64,000 nucleotides of DNA from Methanospirillum stamsii (GTDB lineage Archaea; Halobacteriota; Methanomicrobia; Methanomicrobiales; Methanospirillaceae): positions 248,001 through 312,000 of the forward strand of contig NZ_CP176366.1 in assembly GCF_046244385.1 (NCBI RefSeq). Reading direction: 5' to 3'. Both the position numbers and the translations under genes were made by a program. The notes beneath the pieces were generated by a model that saw nothing but the letters and a program-made list of their open reading frames with translations, was not told where the DNA came from and searched no databases. Shown one piece after another: positions 52,758 through 62,592 of the stretch. Within the stretch, counting starts at the first letter, position 1, and every line of letters begins with the position of its first letter.

Positions 52758-53395
52758 GTAGTAACAACTCCGGTATCTGAATCTATCAGGTCAGGTCGCG
52801 CCATTGCAAGGAGGTATATGACCACTGCAGTAACAATTCCTTCAATAACACCAATAATTGCATGATAAAGCCCCATTGCGACAAGTCCCGGGACAAGGGG
52901 GAAAGTGCCTGCTATTGCCATTTCTACCGCACATGCAAGGGCAGGAATAAAACATGCAAGCCATGCAGCTACGGCAGCTGAAAGATAGGTGTTTTTAATT
53001 ATCCTAATAATGGCCTGGAATGAATAATAGCCAACGAAACCACCTATTACACCCATATTTAGGATATTAGCCCCCATCGTTGTAATACCGCCATCTCCAA
53101 AAATAAAACCCTGAATAATCAGTACAAGAGTCAGGATGAAAACTGCAGCAAAAGGCGAGCCAAGAACAATTGCTGCAAGTGCACCTCCAACCAGATGACC
53201 ACTGGTACCCATGGATACTGGCAGATTGAAACTCTGAAGGGCAAATATTCCGGCAGCAAGAACTGCAATCAAGGGGATTTTGTCTTCATTAAGCTCTGAA
53301 CGTGCCCATTTTATTGCCAAACCAAGGAAAATGATTGCAATAATCCAATATATTGCAGCTTGTGGAAGAGGGATAAAAGCATCTGGTATATGCAT
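52754..53395 (-). CDS. cbiM: Cobalt ECF transporter substrate-binding component CbiM
   Basis: The 213-residue membrane protein begins MHIPDAF, whose N-terminal residues and histidine 2 form the metal site in CbiM/NikM. About six helices follow, and the conserved block PVSMGTSGHLVGGALAAIVLGSPFAA carries further ligand histidines. The uptake of Co2+ would serve corrinoid synthesis, which methanogens need for methyl transfer. A nickel substrate cannot be excluded from sequence alone. It starts the cbiMN unit. No B12 riboswitch is seen in the 110-bp upstream gap, but a weak dyad (ATTAGTAC/GTTACTAT) lies near 53416-53445. Confidence 0.92.
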   Translation of the reverse strand: MHIPDAFIPLPQAAIYWIIAIIFLGLAIKWARSELNEDKIPLIAVLAAGIFALQSFNLPVSMGTSGHLVGGALAAIVLGSPFAAVFILTLVLIIQGFIFGDGGITTMGANILNMGVIGGFVGYYSFQAIIRIIKNTYLSAAVAAWLACFIPALACAVEMAIAGTFPLVPGLVAMGLYHAIIGVIEGIVTAVVIYLLAMARPDLIDSDTGVVTT

Positions 53396-53505
53396 AATAA
53401 CACCAGCCTAAGATTAGTACGAATATTATTAAGATGTTACTATTTTACCGTTTTTGTTTAATAGATGATCAAAAAATTTATGCTTCATATAAAATTTTGT
53501 GAACT

Positions 53506-56500
53506 TCAATTAATATTATCACAGAATCTAAACTTTCCATAAGGAACCACAATTAAGAACTTTGCTCCCACTCCCGGTTTTCCAAATTCATAAATTGAGA
53601 TTCCAGTCAGGGCAAGAATTTCCCGGATTAAAAATAGACCCAGACCAGTATTATTCCCAAAACCCCTGTCAAATATTTTTTCCTTTTTATCTTCAGTGAT
53701 ACCGGACCCATTATCCTCCCAAACAACGAGAAGACTCTCATCACTTTGTTCCTCACAATGTACAGAAATTTCTGTAACATTTCCCCCATGCCGGATTGCA
53801 TTATCGTACAGGTTCTCAAAAACCTTCGAGAGTAACGGATCCGCATATATCTCCAGAGAATTCAGATCTGAATGAATTTTTTTCCCAGCACTATTTAATG
53901 ATGCAATGATTTCCTGCGGGCTCTGCCATGCAGGAGTATGCACCCCGATTTCCTGGTAGTTTCGCGTAAATTCAATATGACTCTGGATAAAACCAATCGC
54001 ATACGCAATTTTTTCCAGGAGGCGTTCATCTTCATCAGACAATGACGATTCCATGAGAAGAGAGAGGTAACTCCTTACAATGTGGATCTGATTAAGGATA
54101 TCATGCCTTGTTACATTAGAAAGGAGGTTAAGTTTTCTGTTCGCTGATGCAAGAGCCTCAATAGTGCCCTTTAAGGTATCGGCATACCCGGCCAGTTCAA
54201 TTTCATTCTGTTTTCTTTCAGTAATATCAGTAAGCACCACAAGGGTAGCTGGTTTACTATCAAAAGTGATTGCAAAAGCCTGAACAACCGTACATATGCG
54301 ATGCTCCTCATCCTGTTCAAAATACATCTCAAAGGGGGAAAGTTCTTCCTGATTTATCCTTTTTTCAATTTGAGTAGTAAAAGATAATCGGTTTTCCGGA
54401 TTTATAAAATCGGTTAAACTCTTGCCTATACTGTCACTACTAAAAGACCTGAATGCACGACCCGCACTCTCATTCCGATAGAGAATCTTTCCGTTTGGAT
54501 CACAAATAAACAGATAATCAGGAAGGTTTGCAATGAGGCTCCGGTTAAAAAGTTCACTCTCCAGTAATCTTTGTTCACTCTCTTTTCTTCTGGAAATATC
54601 AGTTATTGCACCAACATTAGTAAGAGGATGACCCTCTTTATCCCATTCGGAAACATTCCCTCTGGCATACACCCATCTCCATCCATACTCAGGATCTCGA
54701 ATCCGAATCTCAATGGACATCTGTGAAATTTCTTTATCTTTTAACTTCTGAAAGGATAAAAGCGCAATTTCGCGATCATCAGGGTGAATATTCAAAATAC
54801 AATCAGATATTGGAATTCTCTCCTTCTCCGGAGATAGTCCAAGAATTTCACGGAGATGAGAGGAAAGAGAAACTACCTCTTCATTACACTGGTAAAACCA
54901 GAACCCGTCATTGCTTGCATCGAGAATCTGTTCAAGTTTCCTTCTTACAGAGTGAATTTCATGTTCGATCTGATGTCTTTCAGATATATCCTCGATGAGC
55001 AGGTAAAAGCCATCATACATTTCTGAATTTGAAAATGATACCGGAGTGACAATAATCCGGATACGAATTGTACCAAAATTGGAGGTATGGTACAGATTTT
55101 CTTTCCGGATACGAGAGAAATCATAGGTTAATTCTGCAGAAACAGGTTCGCGGTTCTTGATCTTTTCTTTAATGACATCCGGAATATTTGGATCATCCAG
55201 ATATCGGTATCTGTTAAGAACTAATGGGGCAGAAAGACCCAATAATCTGATAGCTACCGGATTAATCTCTTTCAGCCGATCATCAGGCCCAAATAAAATA
55301 ATCCCGAATGGTGACGTGACAAAAATCGCATTTAACTGCTCTTCTGTCAGCCTGGCCTGTTCCAGTGCGGCAACCGTTGATGTTATATCATGAGAAATGC
55401 ATAATAATGCCTTCTTACCATTCCAAATTCCCGGAGTAATCAGTGTCTCCAATAGAACCTTGTCTTCCCCATCTGTTGAATAGGAATGCTTTATCGAGAC
55501 GGGATCAATTCCAACCGTATCATATGGAATTGAAGATATTAAAGGAGAAATATCATCAGAGAACACTTTTCCTATGAGGTCATCCCTGAACTTTCCGGTT
55601 TTTTTAACGAGATATTCATTTACCGTCAGAATGGTATGATCATTCGCATCAATTACCATTACAGCTGCATTTAAGGTATTTATCAGATTATTCTGGTTTC
55701 TTCTTTCTTCAATCAGCTTTTTCTTATCCTCAAGTCTTCTGAGTGAACTTCCTATTTCTCTTCCAATTCCAAGGAGTACTTCCTGATCTTCGAGGGGAAT
55801 TACCTGGGGTTTACTGCAGGTTAAGTGAATTGAACCAATGAGTACATCATCACACATAACAGGAAGATACGCAAATCCGGTAATTCCCCATCTTTTTGCG
55901 AAATCCGGACAAAAGAACGACAACGTATGGATGAAGAGAGGTTTTTTTTCATCATGATCTGAGATATAATCATGGATAGAAAATTCAATAGTCTCGCTGA
56001 TAAACGATTCAGATAGTCCGGTATTGGCTATCATACGGAAAGCTCCGGATTTCTCAGAACGCAGATAAAATGCACCACCAGTGTACTGCAAAATGGAAGT
56101 AAGTGCTGACAAAGTCAAATCGGCAAGTGAAGGAATTGATTCTGCTCTTCCTGATAGCGAGATAATCCGACTCAGCACTTCGATTTTTCTTGCATACCGG
56201 CGAATTTCATTTTCCTGATCTTTTAGTCGCGTGATATCCTCAAATGCCCACACGATTCGTTCATCACCATCTTTCAAGGATAATGACCGGTTAAGCACCC
56301 TGACAACCCGTTTTCCCGGTAACTCCAATTCATTGCATGAGACATTCGGATTAGTATAAAAATCATAAAATCCGGGATCTGATGAACTGTTGTTGACACA
56401 TACTGCATCAAAATAATCTTTCAATGTCGGTGTACCATCTTTGAGATGTAACGCTGTAGAAATTTCCGGGCCCCAGAAGGACATAAAAAATTTATTCTGA

Positions 56501-57774
56501 AAAATTAATGCAAGATTTTTCCCACCGGTTACACAGATACCAAATGGAAGCAGGTTCATGACCTCAAAAAGTAACGATTCAGTCCATTTTAGCTGTTTTT
56601 CGGTCTTCCTCTGGAATGTGATATCACGTAAAACACAGTGAATCTGGACTATAATTCCATCTTTATCCCTAACAACACTACCATCTGCCAGCACAATAAC
56701 CTGTGCACCTTCCCCATCACGCAACACCAGCTCAGTATCGTGTTTTACGTTTACTTTCAGAATTTCCTGAATATAGGTAAGATAATCGCTTTTCGCTGCC
56801 GGATCCACAATATCAAAAAAAGGAGTCCCGATAACTACTTCACGTGATAGCTTCATCATTGAGAGCCAGGCACGATTAACTTCAGTAATTCTGCCATCCG
56901 GACTAATGGCCATATTACTGACGGGAGAGTGTTCAAATAAAATGCGAAACCTTTCGCGACTTTCTGCAAGTAATAATTCAGCACGAATACGGGGAGTTAT
57001 ATCCCGAAAACTATAGACGACACCGATTACCTTATCATCACATTTCTGGGATCTTACAAAAACTTCCACTACTCTTTCATCATTACAGTCAATGGTAAAG
57101 CGACGTCCGAGATAAGAATCTTCAAGCAGAATTTTTTCGGAGTGGAAAAGGGTATTGGGTATTTCTGCAGGAATTCGGGAATAGAACTCTTTAAGCGGAG
57201 CATCAAGAATATCAGCAGGTGTAATATTCCAGAGTTTTAAAAAATGTTCATTAAAATCAGCAATTTTTCCGTCTCTGCTCACTACCAGAATGCCTTCTTC
57301 AGTGGCCTCAAGAGTAGCCCTAAGCTGAGATAACATCCTTCGGTTTAATTTTTCACTGGCAATTAATGCTTCATCTGCCCGGTTTTTCTCAATTAATACA
57401 TTAATCTGTTTTTTCAGTATTTGAAACTGAAGATCTGGCTGTTCTCCTTTAACAATATAAAAATCAGCCCCAAGATTGAGTGCCTGTATAACAACATCTT
57501 CACATCCTTTTCCGGTAAAAAGAATGAACGGTATTTTATTACCCTGTTCACGGAGAAGCGAGAGAAATTCCAGCCCGTTTGTTCCAGGCATCAGGTAATC
57601 AGAAACGATTGCAGAGATCTCCTGTCTTGCAAGTATTTCAAGAGCCGCTCCAACAGAATCTGCTTTTACTATTGAAAATAATTCATCGTCGGAGAAATAA
57701 TGACTGAATAATCCAAGGATTTCCTCTTCATCATCTACTGCCAGAACAGTAATTCTCTCCGCTGACAAGTTCAT
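53506..57774 (-). CDS. Very long hybrid sensor histidine kinase, REC-(PAS)n-GAF-(PAS)n-kinase
   Basis: From the ATG at 57774 the product has 1422 residues; a start at 57828 would add 18. The REC domain (1-125) has D14-D15 and phospho-acceptor D59. Three PAS domains (about 165-535), a GAF domain (about 545-690, SILQYTGGAFYLRSEKSGAF) and four more PAS domains (about 690-1200) follow. The H-box reads TRHDILN with H1224, and the HATPase domain (about 1310-1420) has NLYDNAIRHG, DNGSGI and GLGLFLIREIL. No membrane helix is visible. Boundaries of the PAS domains were estimated by eye. The relative at 3920 shares the same end. Signals and output are unknown. Confidence 0.9.
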   Translation of the reverse strand: MNLSAERITVLAVDDEEEILGLFSHYFSDDELFSIVKADSVGAALEILARQEISAIVSDYLMPGTNGLEFLSLLREQGNKIPFILFTGKGCEDVVIQALNLGADFYIVKGEQPDLQFQILKKQINVLIEKNRADEALIASEKLNRRMLSQLRATLEATEEGILVVSRDGKIADFNEHFLKLWNITPADILDAPLKEFYSRIPAEIPNTLFHSEKILLEDSYLGRRFTIDCNDERVVEVFVRSQKCDDKVIGVVYSFRDITPRIRAELLLAESRERFRILFEHSPVSNMAISPDGRITEVNRAWLSMMKLSREVVIGTPFFDIVDPAAKSDYLTYIQEILKVNVKHDTELVLRDGEGAQVIVLADGSVVRDKDGIIVQIHCVLRDITFQRKTEKQLKWTESLLFEVMNLLPFGICVTGGKNLALIFQNKFFMSFWGPEISTALHLKDGTPTLKDYFDAVCVNNSSSDPGFYDFYTNPNVSCNELELPGKRVVRVLNRSLSLKDGDERIVWAFEDITRLKDQENEIRRYARKIEVLSRIISLSGRAESIPSLADLTLSALTSILQYTGGAFYLRSEKSGAFRMIANTGLSESFISETIEFSIHDYISDHDEKKPLFIHTLSFFCPDFAKRWGITGFAYLPVMCDDVLIGSIHLTCSKPQVIPLEDQEVLLGIGREIGSSLRRLEDKKKLIEERRNQNNLINTLNAAVMVIDANDHTILTVNEYLVKKTGKFRDDLIGKVFSDDISPLISSIPYDTVGIDPVSIKHSYSTDGEDKVLLETLITPGIWNGKKALLCISHDITSTVAALEQARLTEEQLNAIFVTSPFGIILFGPDDRLKEINPVAIRLLGLSAPLVLNRYRYLDDPNIPDVIKEKIKNREPVSAELTYDFSRIRKENLYHTSNFGTIRIRIIVTPVSFSNSEMYDGFYLLIEDISERHQIEHEIHSVRRKLEQILDASNDGFWFYQCNEEVVSLSSHLREILGLSPEKERIPISDCILNIHPDDREIALLSFQKLKDKEISQMSIEIRIRDPEYGWRWVYARGNVSEWDKEGHPLTNVGAITDISRRKESEQRLLESELFNRSLIANLPDYLFICDPNGKILYRNESAGRAFRSFSSDSIGKSLTDFINPENRLSFTTQIEKRINQEELSPFEMYFEQDEEHRICTVVQAFAITFDSKPATLVVLTDITERKQNEIELAGYADTLKGTIEALASANRKLNLLSNVTRHDILNQIHIVRSYLSLLMESSLSDEDERLLEKIAYAIGFIQSHIEFTRNYQEIGVHTPAWQSPQEIIASLNSAGKKIHSDLNSLEIYADPLLSKVFENLYDNAIRHGGNVTEISVHCEEQSDESLLVVWEDNGSGITEDKKEKIFDRGFGNNTGLGLFLIREILALTGISIYEFGKPGVGAKFLIVVPYGKFRFCDNIN

Positions 57775-57831
57775 TGCTACGAAATCCACGAGGACGCATA
57801 AAAACTTATTCAATGTGAACTCATGCACAAT

Positions 57832-57851
57832 AATTTTTTAATGAAAAAATT
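57832..57851. promoter_or_regulatory. Inverted repeat in a divergent promoter region
   Basis: Perfect 8-bp arms AATTTTTT and AAAAAATT flank AATG. It lies between the divergent start codons at 57774 and 57891. Because the arms are A- and T-runs, chance is a serious alternative. Confidence 0.2.
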
Positions 57852-57890
57852 GTTCCTTCATGTTTTAATAGTGCAAATCATAGTACCTGT

Positions 57891-59306
57891 ATGCGATCTT
57901 TTTCAGCAGGACTGCTCCTGCCCTTAACCATCATAATAATCTGCTGTATTCTGCCAGTACATGCGGTACCTCCACTTCCTGCAGAATATTATGGGAATGT
58001 TCTGATTGATGGAACACCAGCACCGGTTGGAACAACAATCACAGCATTTCTGCAGAACACCATGCGAGGACAGATAACAACCGAAGTTGTTGGCTTTTAT
58101 GGAGGGCCGGGTCTTTTTGATCCAAGACTTAAGGTCAATGTCTCCGAAGAAGAACTCCAGACAGGAGATCTGCTTATTACATTTCAAATTGATGGAAGCC
58201 CAGCATCAGAATCCATTCTATTTGAACAGGGAACATCCGAACAGTTTGATATTTCAACCGGCTCCGGGTCAGTTCAGGTTACAGGTCCGGGCTTTACTCC
58301 GGTCCCGGTACAGACTATTCAGTTTTTAGACAACGAACCAACAGATAATTTTTCCAGTTCTTCACCTGCCTCACAACCAGGAGAGAGTTCCAATCAGATT
58401 CAGGATAACTCTGCAGGCAATACTCCCTCCATCAGATACGGACTTGAAACAGAGGAATCATTTGTTTCTGATGATGGAATGGCTTCGGTAAAGTTCAATC
58501 AGGATACACTTCTGTTTGCTCCTTCCGGTCAGTTCCTTGATGAGATATTCCTGACATCACGGAGTATTGACACTTTGCCACCGGTTGAACAAAATCCCTC
58601 GTTGGTATTCACTGGATATGCTTATGAAATATCTCCGGAGCGAACGTATTTTAATCCGGAAGGAGTTTTGTCATTCCATATTCCCTTTGAAAGAATATCT
58701 GACATCATATCTAAAAATCCACAAATATTCGCATATAACCCACAGGTAGCATCCTGGAAAGATCTGAAGACAGGATCTAATCAGTTTACCGGTGAAATTT
58801 CCGGTACAATATATGAAGCGGGAGTATACGCTTTGTTTGTTGAGAATGCATCGAGCATTGCAACCCCTGCACCCGGACAAGGAAATCACACGCCATCATT
58901 GGCTCCAATTGCTGGACAAGCCCCAGCTCCTGCTTATGTGCAACCACCCCTGGAAAGTATACCGCTGGATTTTTCAAACCCAATGCCTCCGGCACAACCA
59001 CAGGTCGTTCAAACAATTAATACACAGGTTTCAACTCCAGAGCCGCTTCAGACCTGGGAAATTGTTTCAGATCCAATGATTAATGATAATTACACAGCTC
59101 TGGAACAATCATCAGAACAAACACCTGAACCAATGGAAGTGGTACAATCTTCCTCACAAAAGATGCCAGATCTGTTTTCATCGGTTAAAAAGAACCTTAC
59201 CGGACCAGTGAGTATTGTCATTGCTCTGGTTGTTCTGATGATTCTGATAAACGCCATTGCATACCTGATATATACCCGGTGGTGGCTTATAAGGGAAAAT
59301 AAATAA
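57891..59306 (+). CDS. Exported surface protein with a C-terminal membrane anchor
   Basis: The 471-residue product has a signal peptide (about 1-26, ending near PVHAVPP). A domain at about 30-130 opens with AEYYGNVLIDGTPAPVGTTITAF, an Ig-like surface module seen in several methanogen exoproteins. A second beta-rich region covers about 175-320. A long Pro/Gln/Ser/Thr-rich stalk (about 325-430) precedes a single membrane helix (about 440-462, SIVIALVVLMILINAIAYLIY) and a short basic tail. The stop codon overlaps the start of the TPR gene by one base, so the two are translated together. Function is unknown; structural or adhesive roles are inferred. Confidence 0.75.
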   Translation: MRSFSAGLLLPLTIIIICCILPVHAVPPLPAEYYGNVLIDGTPAPVGTTITAFLQNTMRGQITTEVVGFYGGPGLFDPRLKVNVSEEELQTGDLLITFQIDGSPASESILFEQGTSEQFDISTGSGSVQVTGPGFTPVPVQTIQFLDNEPTDNFSSSSPASQPGESSNQIQDNSAGNTPSIRYGLETEESFVSDDGMASVKFNQDTLLFAPSGQFLDEIFLTSRSIDTLPPVEQNPSLVFTGYAYEISPERTYFNPEGVLSFHIPFERISDIISKNPQIFAYNPQVASWKDLKTGSNQFTGEISGTIYEAGVYALFVENASSIATPAPGQGNHTPSLAPIAGQAPAPAYVQPPLESIPLDFSNPMPPAQPQVVQTINTQVSTPEPLQTWEIVSDPMINDNYTALEQSSEQTPEPMEVVQSSSQKMPDLFSSVKKNLTGPVSIVIALVVLMILINAIAYLIYTRWWLIRENK

Positions 59307-59980
59307 TGATAAGCAGGAATCAAACGTATACGGCTGCCATGGTCATTCGGGAAATCCAGCGTGGAAGACCTGAAAAAGCCATAAAATATCTTGATAAATT
59401 ATTTAAAAGTGCCCCGGATAATCCAGTCCTGTGGAATCTGAAAGGTGTTGCTCTGGGAATGATGGGAGAACATGAACAGTCACTGGAATGTTATGAACGT
59501 GTTCTTGCTGCTGACCCGGCTCCTGCAGTATATTGGAATAATAAAGGTCTTGCCCTTCAGAATCTGGGGAGATATGCACAAGCTGAAGAGATGTATCAGG
59601 AAGCTCTGCATCGTGAACCTGAATCTCTCGAAGCCAGATATAACCTGGGAAATACCTTGCAGTCGCAGGAGCGGTATGAAGAAGCATTAATCCAGTATAA
59701 TCTGATACTGGATGACTGTCCGGATCATCTCCTAACCCTACTTAACAGAGGTAATGCCCTGGCTTCATTGAAACGATACGATGAAGCAATTGCAGACTAT
59801 GAAAAAATACTTGAAATAACCACAGAATACCCTGATGCATCATATAATATTGCGCACACCTATGAGGAACAGGGAGAACGTGATAAAGCAATTGAATGGT
59901 ATAATAAAACACTTGAGATTGATCCGAATTACCATCATGCAATGGAACAACTAAAAGCCCTGAAAAAGGTAAGAAATTAA
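59306..59980 (+). CDS. Tetratricopeptide-repeat protein
   Basis: The 224-residue cytoplasmic protein has six TPR units covering almost all its length, such as PVLWNLKGVALGMMGEHEQSLECYERVLAADP. Its ATG (59306) shares its first base with the stop codon of the exported protein gene, which suggests coupled translation and a joint role, perhaps as a cytoplasmic partner of that membrane-anchored protein. The TPR fold serves protein contacts. It ends 4 bp before the convergent peptidase gene. Confidence 0.85.
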   Translation: MISRNQTYTAAMVIREIQRGRPEKAIKYLDKLFKSAPDNPVLWNLKGVALGMMGEHEQSLECYERVLAADPAPAVYWNNKGLALQNLGRYAQAEEMYQEALHREPESLEARYNLGNTLQSQERYEEALIQYNLILDDCPDHLLTLLNRGNALASLKRYDEAIADYEKILEITTEYPDASYNIAHTYEEQGERDKAIEWYNKTLEIDPNYHHAMEQLKALKKVRN

Positions 59981-59984
59981 AAAA

Positions 59985-61163
59985 TTATGGTTCCATGTGT
60001 GTCAAGAGATGCACATAAACATCCCTGCAGTCATGAAGCATTCTGACCGGAACAGATTCATTTACCGCATGAAGAAGTGACAGATCTCCAGGACCATAAT
60101 TCACCACTTCAGCTCCAATCTCCCGGAGATGTCGTGCATCACTTGCTGCCTGTGTCACTCCGGGAAGTGCCTTTTTTCCATGTACTGATTCAATGCCATC
60201 ACAAACCAGTCTGCAAAGCTTACCTGGACTACTCAGGGTTGGGCCGACCTTATCAATCACATCCACTACACAATTCTGCAGAGACGAATGTACTTTTTGA
60301 AGAAGTGTATCAAGGTCACAACCCCAGGGAATCCGCATATCAATGTCCATCTCACAATTCTGGGCGATGATATTGATACGTTCACCCCCGGAAATAATTC
60401 CGGGATTGTAACTTACCCTGCTTAGCATTGTTGCAGCCTGATTTTTTGAAATTGACAAAAGGGTTGATAGAGAATCAGTTGTATTCTGAATAACCTCATG
60501 AACCAATGGGTTCTCAGGCCAGGTCAGTGAATGGATTTCTTCAAAGAGAGTGAGAGATTTCAGGGCTTCACTAATTGCGGATCTACCCATAACCGGATGA
60601 AGAGAGGAATGACCGGGATCACCAGAAAACGTTAAGTGGAGCCTGACCACCCCTTTCTCTCCGATAACCGGAGAAAGGGGAGGAGTAGGTTCAGCTATCA
60701 GGCAATATTTGGGATGGAGATGCCCATTCGCAATCAGGTACTCCATTCCAAAATCACCGTTACCTTCTTCATCACAAACAAAAGCAACATCAACAGGTGG
60801 TTCATGTCCACCATCTTTTACCTGGGAAAGGGCAGATAAGAGAGCTGCACATCCACCCTTCATATCAGTGGAACCACGACCAAAAACAGATGATTCAGAG
60901 ATCATACCTGAAAATGGCGGATGAGTCCAGGATGTATCAAGAGCTGGCACAACGTCAACATGCCCACAGAGAAGAAACCGGTTGTTCACTTTTTTTGAGA
61001 GCAGATTCCATTTTCGTCCCTTTTTAAGAATTTGCGTATCTATCCCGATTGATGTACATACTTCCTGTAGATAGGAGATCACCTCATCGGTATATCCGGG
61101 AGGGTTTTCAGATCTGATTTTTACCAGTTCTGAACAAAGGCGAACAACATCCACTAAACTCAC
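59985..61163 (-). CDS. M20-family metallopeptidase/deacylase (ArgE/DapE type)
   Basis: The 392-residue enzyme should hydrolyse an amide bond using two zinc ions. Metal-site marks are LLCGHVDVVPA (His and Asp), GRGSTDMKGGCAALL (Asp), and VCDEEGNGDFG (the glutamate pair). A dimerisation domain (about 180-295) lies in the middle. The close alternatives are succinyl-diaminopimelate desuccinylase, acetylornithine deacetylase and a peptidase, which cannot be separated by sight. It is the last gene of a unit with the hypothetical gene at 61169, moaA and rlmE. Confidence 0.85.
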   Translation of the reverse strand: MSLVDVVRLCSELVKIRSENPPGYTDEVISYLQEVCTSIGIDTQILKKGRKWNLLSKKVNNRFLLCGHVDVVPALDTSWTHPPFSGMISESSVFGRGSTDMKGGCAALLSALSQVKDGGHEPPVDVAFVCDEEGNGDFGMEYLIANGHLHPKYCLIAEPTPPLSPVIGEKGVVRLHLTFSGDPGHSSLHPVMGRSAISEALKSLTLFEEIHSLTWPENPLVHEVIQNTTDSLSTLLSISKNQAATMLSRVSYNPGIISGGERINIIAQNCEMDIDMRIPWGCDLDTLLQKVHSSLQNCVVDVIDKVGPTLSSPGKLCRLVCDGIESVHGKKALPGVTQAASDARHLREIGAEVVNYGPGDLSLLHAVNESVPVRMLHDCRDVYVHLLTHMEP

Positions 61164-61168
61164 CCTGA

Positions 61169-61711
61169 TTATCGCAGATTCAGGTACTGTTTATACAGGC
61201 AGACCATTTCTGAACCATTATAGATGGATGCGAGGTATTTTTTATCAAATATCTCATCCACCATTACTTGCAAAACCGCGCTAGGAGTGGCCTTTTTTTC
61301 ATTCGGATCAAGAACTATTCTGAACGAGCGGTACTGAGCTTCGTCAGAAGGATCGTAAATCTTTTGAATGAAAAGTGGAAAAATTTCATACTGTTCAGGA
61401 TGATTTTCCCTGAGCCAGTCCATAAAACCGCTAAAACAGGCATACTTTTCTTCCATTGACTGATCTTTACGGTATTTCAGGTGTTCCCGGGAAAGCATAT
61501 TTCGTGGGGAATCTGCATTAAATGCAAAAAGTGAAATGGTATAATCAAGGTGCGCCATGGCATCGAAATACCAGAAACTGAGATCTGGATGAAAATCAGA
61601 CATGTTTTCGAGAATTAATGATTTATCATAAAAGTACTCGAGTACTTTTACGTATTCATTATTTTCCAGCATGATCAGTGATTGGTTTTCCGGGCAAAAC
61701 CATTTCCGCAT
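61169..61711 (-). CDS. Hypothetical protein in the moaA unit
   Basis: The 180-residue product is not recognised. It starts MRKWFCPENQSLIMLENNEY, is rich in aromatic and acidic residues (SDFHPDLSFWYFDAMAHLDY), and shows no signal peptide, membrane helix or Cys cluster. It may be a globular helical protein. It lies 2 bp downstream of moaA and 5 bp upstream of the M20 peptidase gene, so it is almost certainly co-transcribed with them. No function follows from this. Confidence 0.7.
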   Translation of the reverse strand: MRKWFCPENQSLIMLENNEYVKVLEYFYDKSLILENMSDFHPDLSFWYFDAMAHLDYTISLFAFNADSPRNMLSREHLKYRKDQSMEEKYACFSGFMDWLRENHPEQYEIFPLFIQKIYDPSDEAQYRSFRIVLDPNEKKATPSAVLQVMVDEIFDKKYLASIYNGSEMVCLYKQYLNLR

Positions 61712-61713
61712 TA

Positions 61714-62592
61714 TTACTGATTGTAGGGTTGTCTCTTTTTTGCTGCAATTCTAAAGAGTTCAAGAAGTTCTTCCCCTCGTTTTCCCCGAATATCCACAAG
61801 ATTATCATCTCGGAGAAGACAGGGTTTTAATTTTCCATCAGATGTTACCCGCAGACGATTACAATAACGACAAAATTCAGAATTATGAAACGGGCGGACA
61901 AATTCAATCTCTGCACCATCATAACAGTATTTTTTCCGATGATGCATCCTCCGGGTGATAACCTTTCGCGATTCTGCTGCAATCATATCTTCCAGATCTG
62001 AAAGATCAGCATGCAGAGGGCAACCACCAAGATCCATCAGTTCAATGATCTGCAAAATCATCTGACGATCCCCGGAAACCAACCGGATAAAGTCATCCAC
62101 CTCTCCTTCATTCACTCCCTTTAGAAGGACCATATTGATCTTGATAGGAGTAAGTCCTGCTTCTCTGGCAGCAGCAATTCCCTCAAGGACATCAGATAAC
62201 ACCCCAACACCCGTGATTGAGCGATAGGTTTCTGGATTTAGTGAATCAAGACTGATATTTACCCGCGATAGTCCTGCTTCCCGGAGTTCATTCGCATAGC
62301 CTGCAAGCAGGGTTCCGTTTGTAGTCAATGATGATTCAATGCCAGGTGGAACTGCCCGGATTATATCCACAATATCTTCCCGGAGAAGTGGTTCTCCACC
62401 CGTGAACTTTACTGATCTAATGCCAAGTTCCTGCGTGATATCAAGAATGGCCCTGATGTCTTCAATAGGTAAAGGGGTGTCAGGTTTTGTTTCACCTTCA
62501 CGGTGACAATAGACACACCTTAGATTGCATCCCGAGTTTACTGCAATCCGGATATTTGATACCGGTCTGCCATAGTTATCATGCAGATCCAT
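61714..62592 (-). CDS. moaA: GTP 3',8-cyclase MoaA (molybdenum cofactor synthesis)
   Basis: This 292-residue radical SAM enzyme starts molybdopterin synthesis from GTP. The N-terminal cluster motif is CNLRCVYC (C-x3-C-x2-C), followed by KFTGGEPLLREDI. The C-terminal second iron-sulfur cluster has FCRYCNRLRVTSDGKLKPC (C-x2-C-x13-C). The molybdenum or tungsten cofactor is needed by formylmethanofuran dehydrogenase of methanogens. The ATG at 62592 gives the usual N-terminus (MDLHDNYGRPVSNIRI); the frame extends to 62622 without similarity. The start overlaps the end of rlmE by 14 bp. Confidence 0.93.
   Translation of the reverse strand: MDLHDNYGRPVSNIRIAVNSGCNLRCVYCHREGETKPDTPLPIEDIRAILDITQELGIRSVKFTGGEPLLREDIVDIIRAVPPGIESSLTTNGTLLAGYANELREAGLSRVNISLDSLNPETYRSITGVGVLSDVLEGIAAAREAGLTPIKINMVLLKGVNEGEVDDFIRLVSGDRQMILQIIELMDLGGCPLHADLSDLEDMIAAESRKVITRRMHHRKKYCYDGAEIEFVRPFHNSEFCRYCNRLRVTSDGKLKPCLLRDDNLVDIRGKRGEELLELFRIAAKKRQPYNQ

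Noticed and set aside
53396..53505. B12 riboswitch before cbiM
   Set aside because: The gap is only 110 bp, AT-rich, and has no B12-box-like sequence or multi-stem potential.
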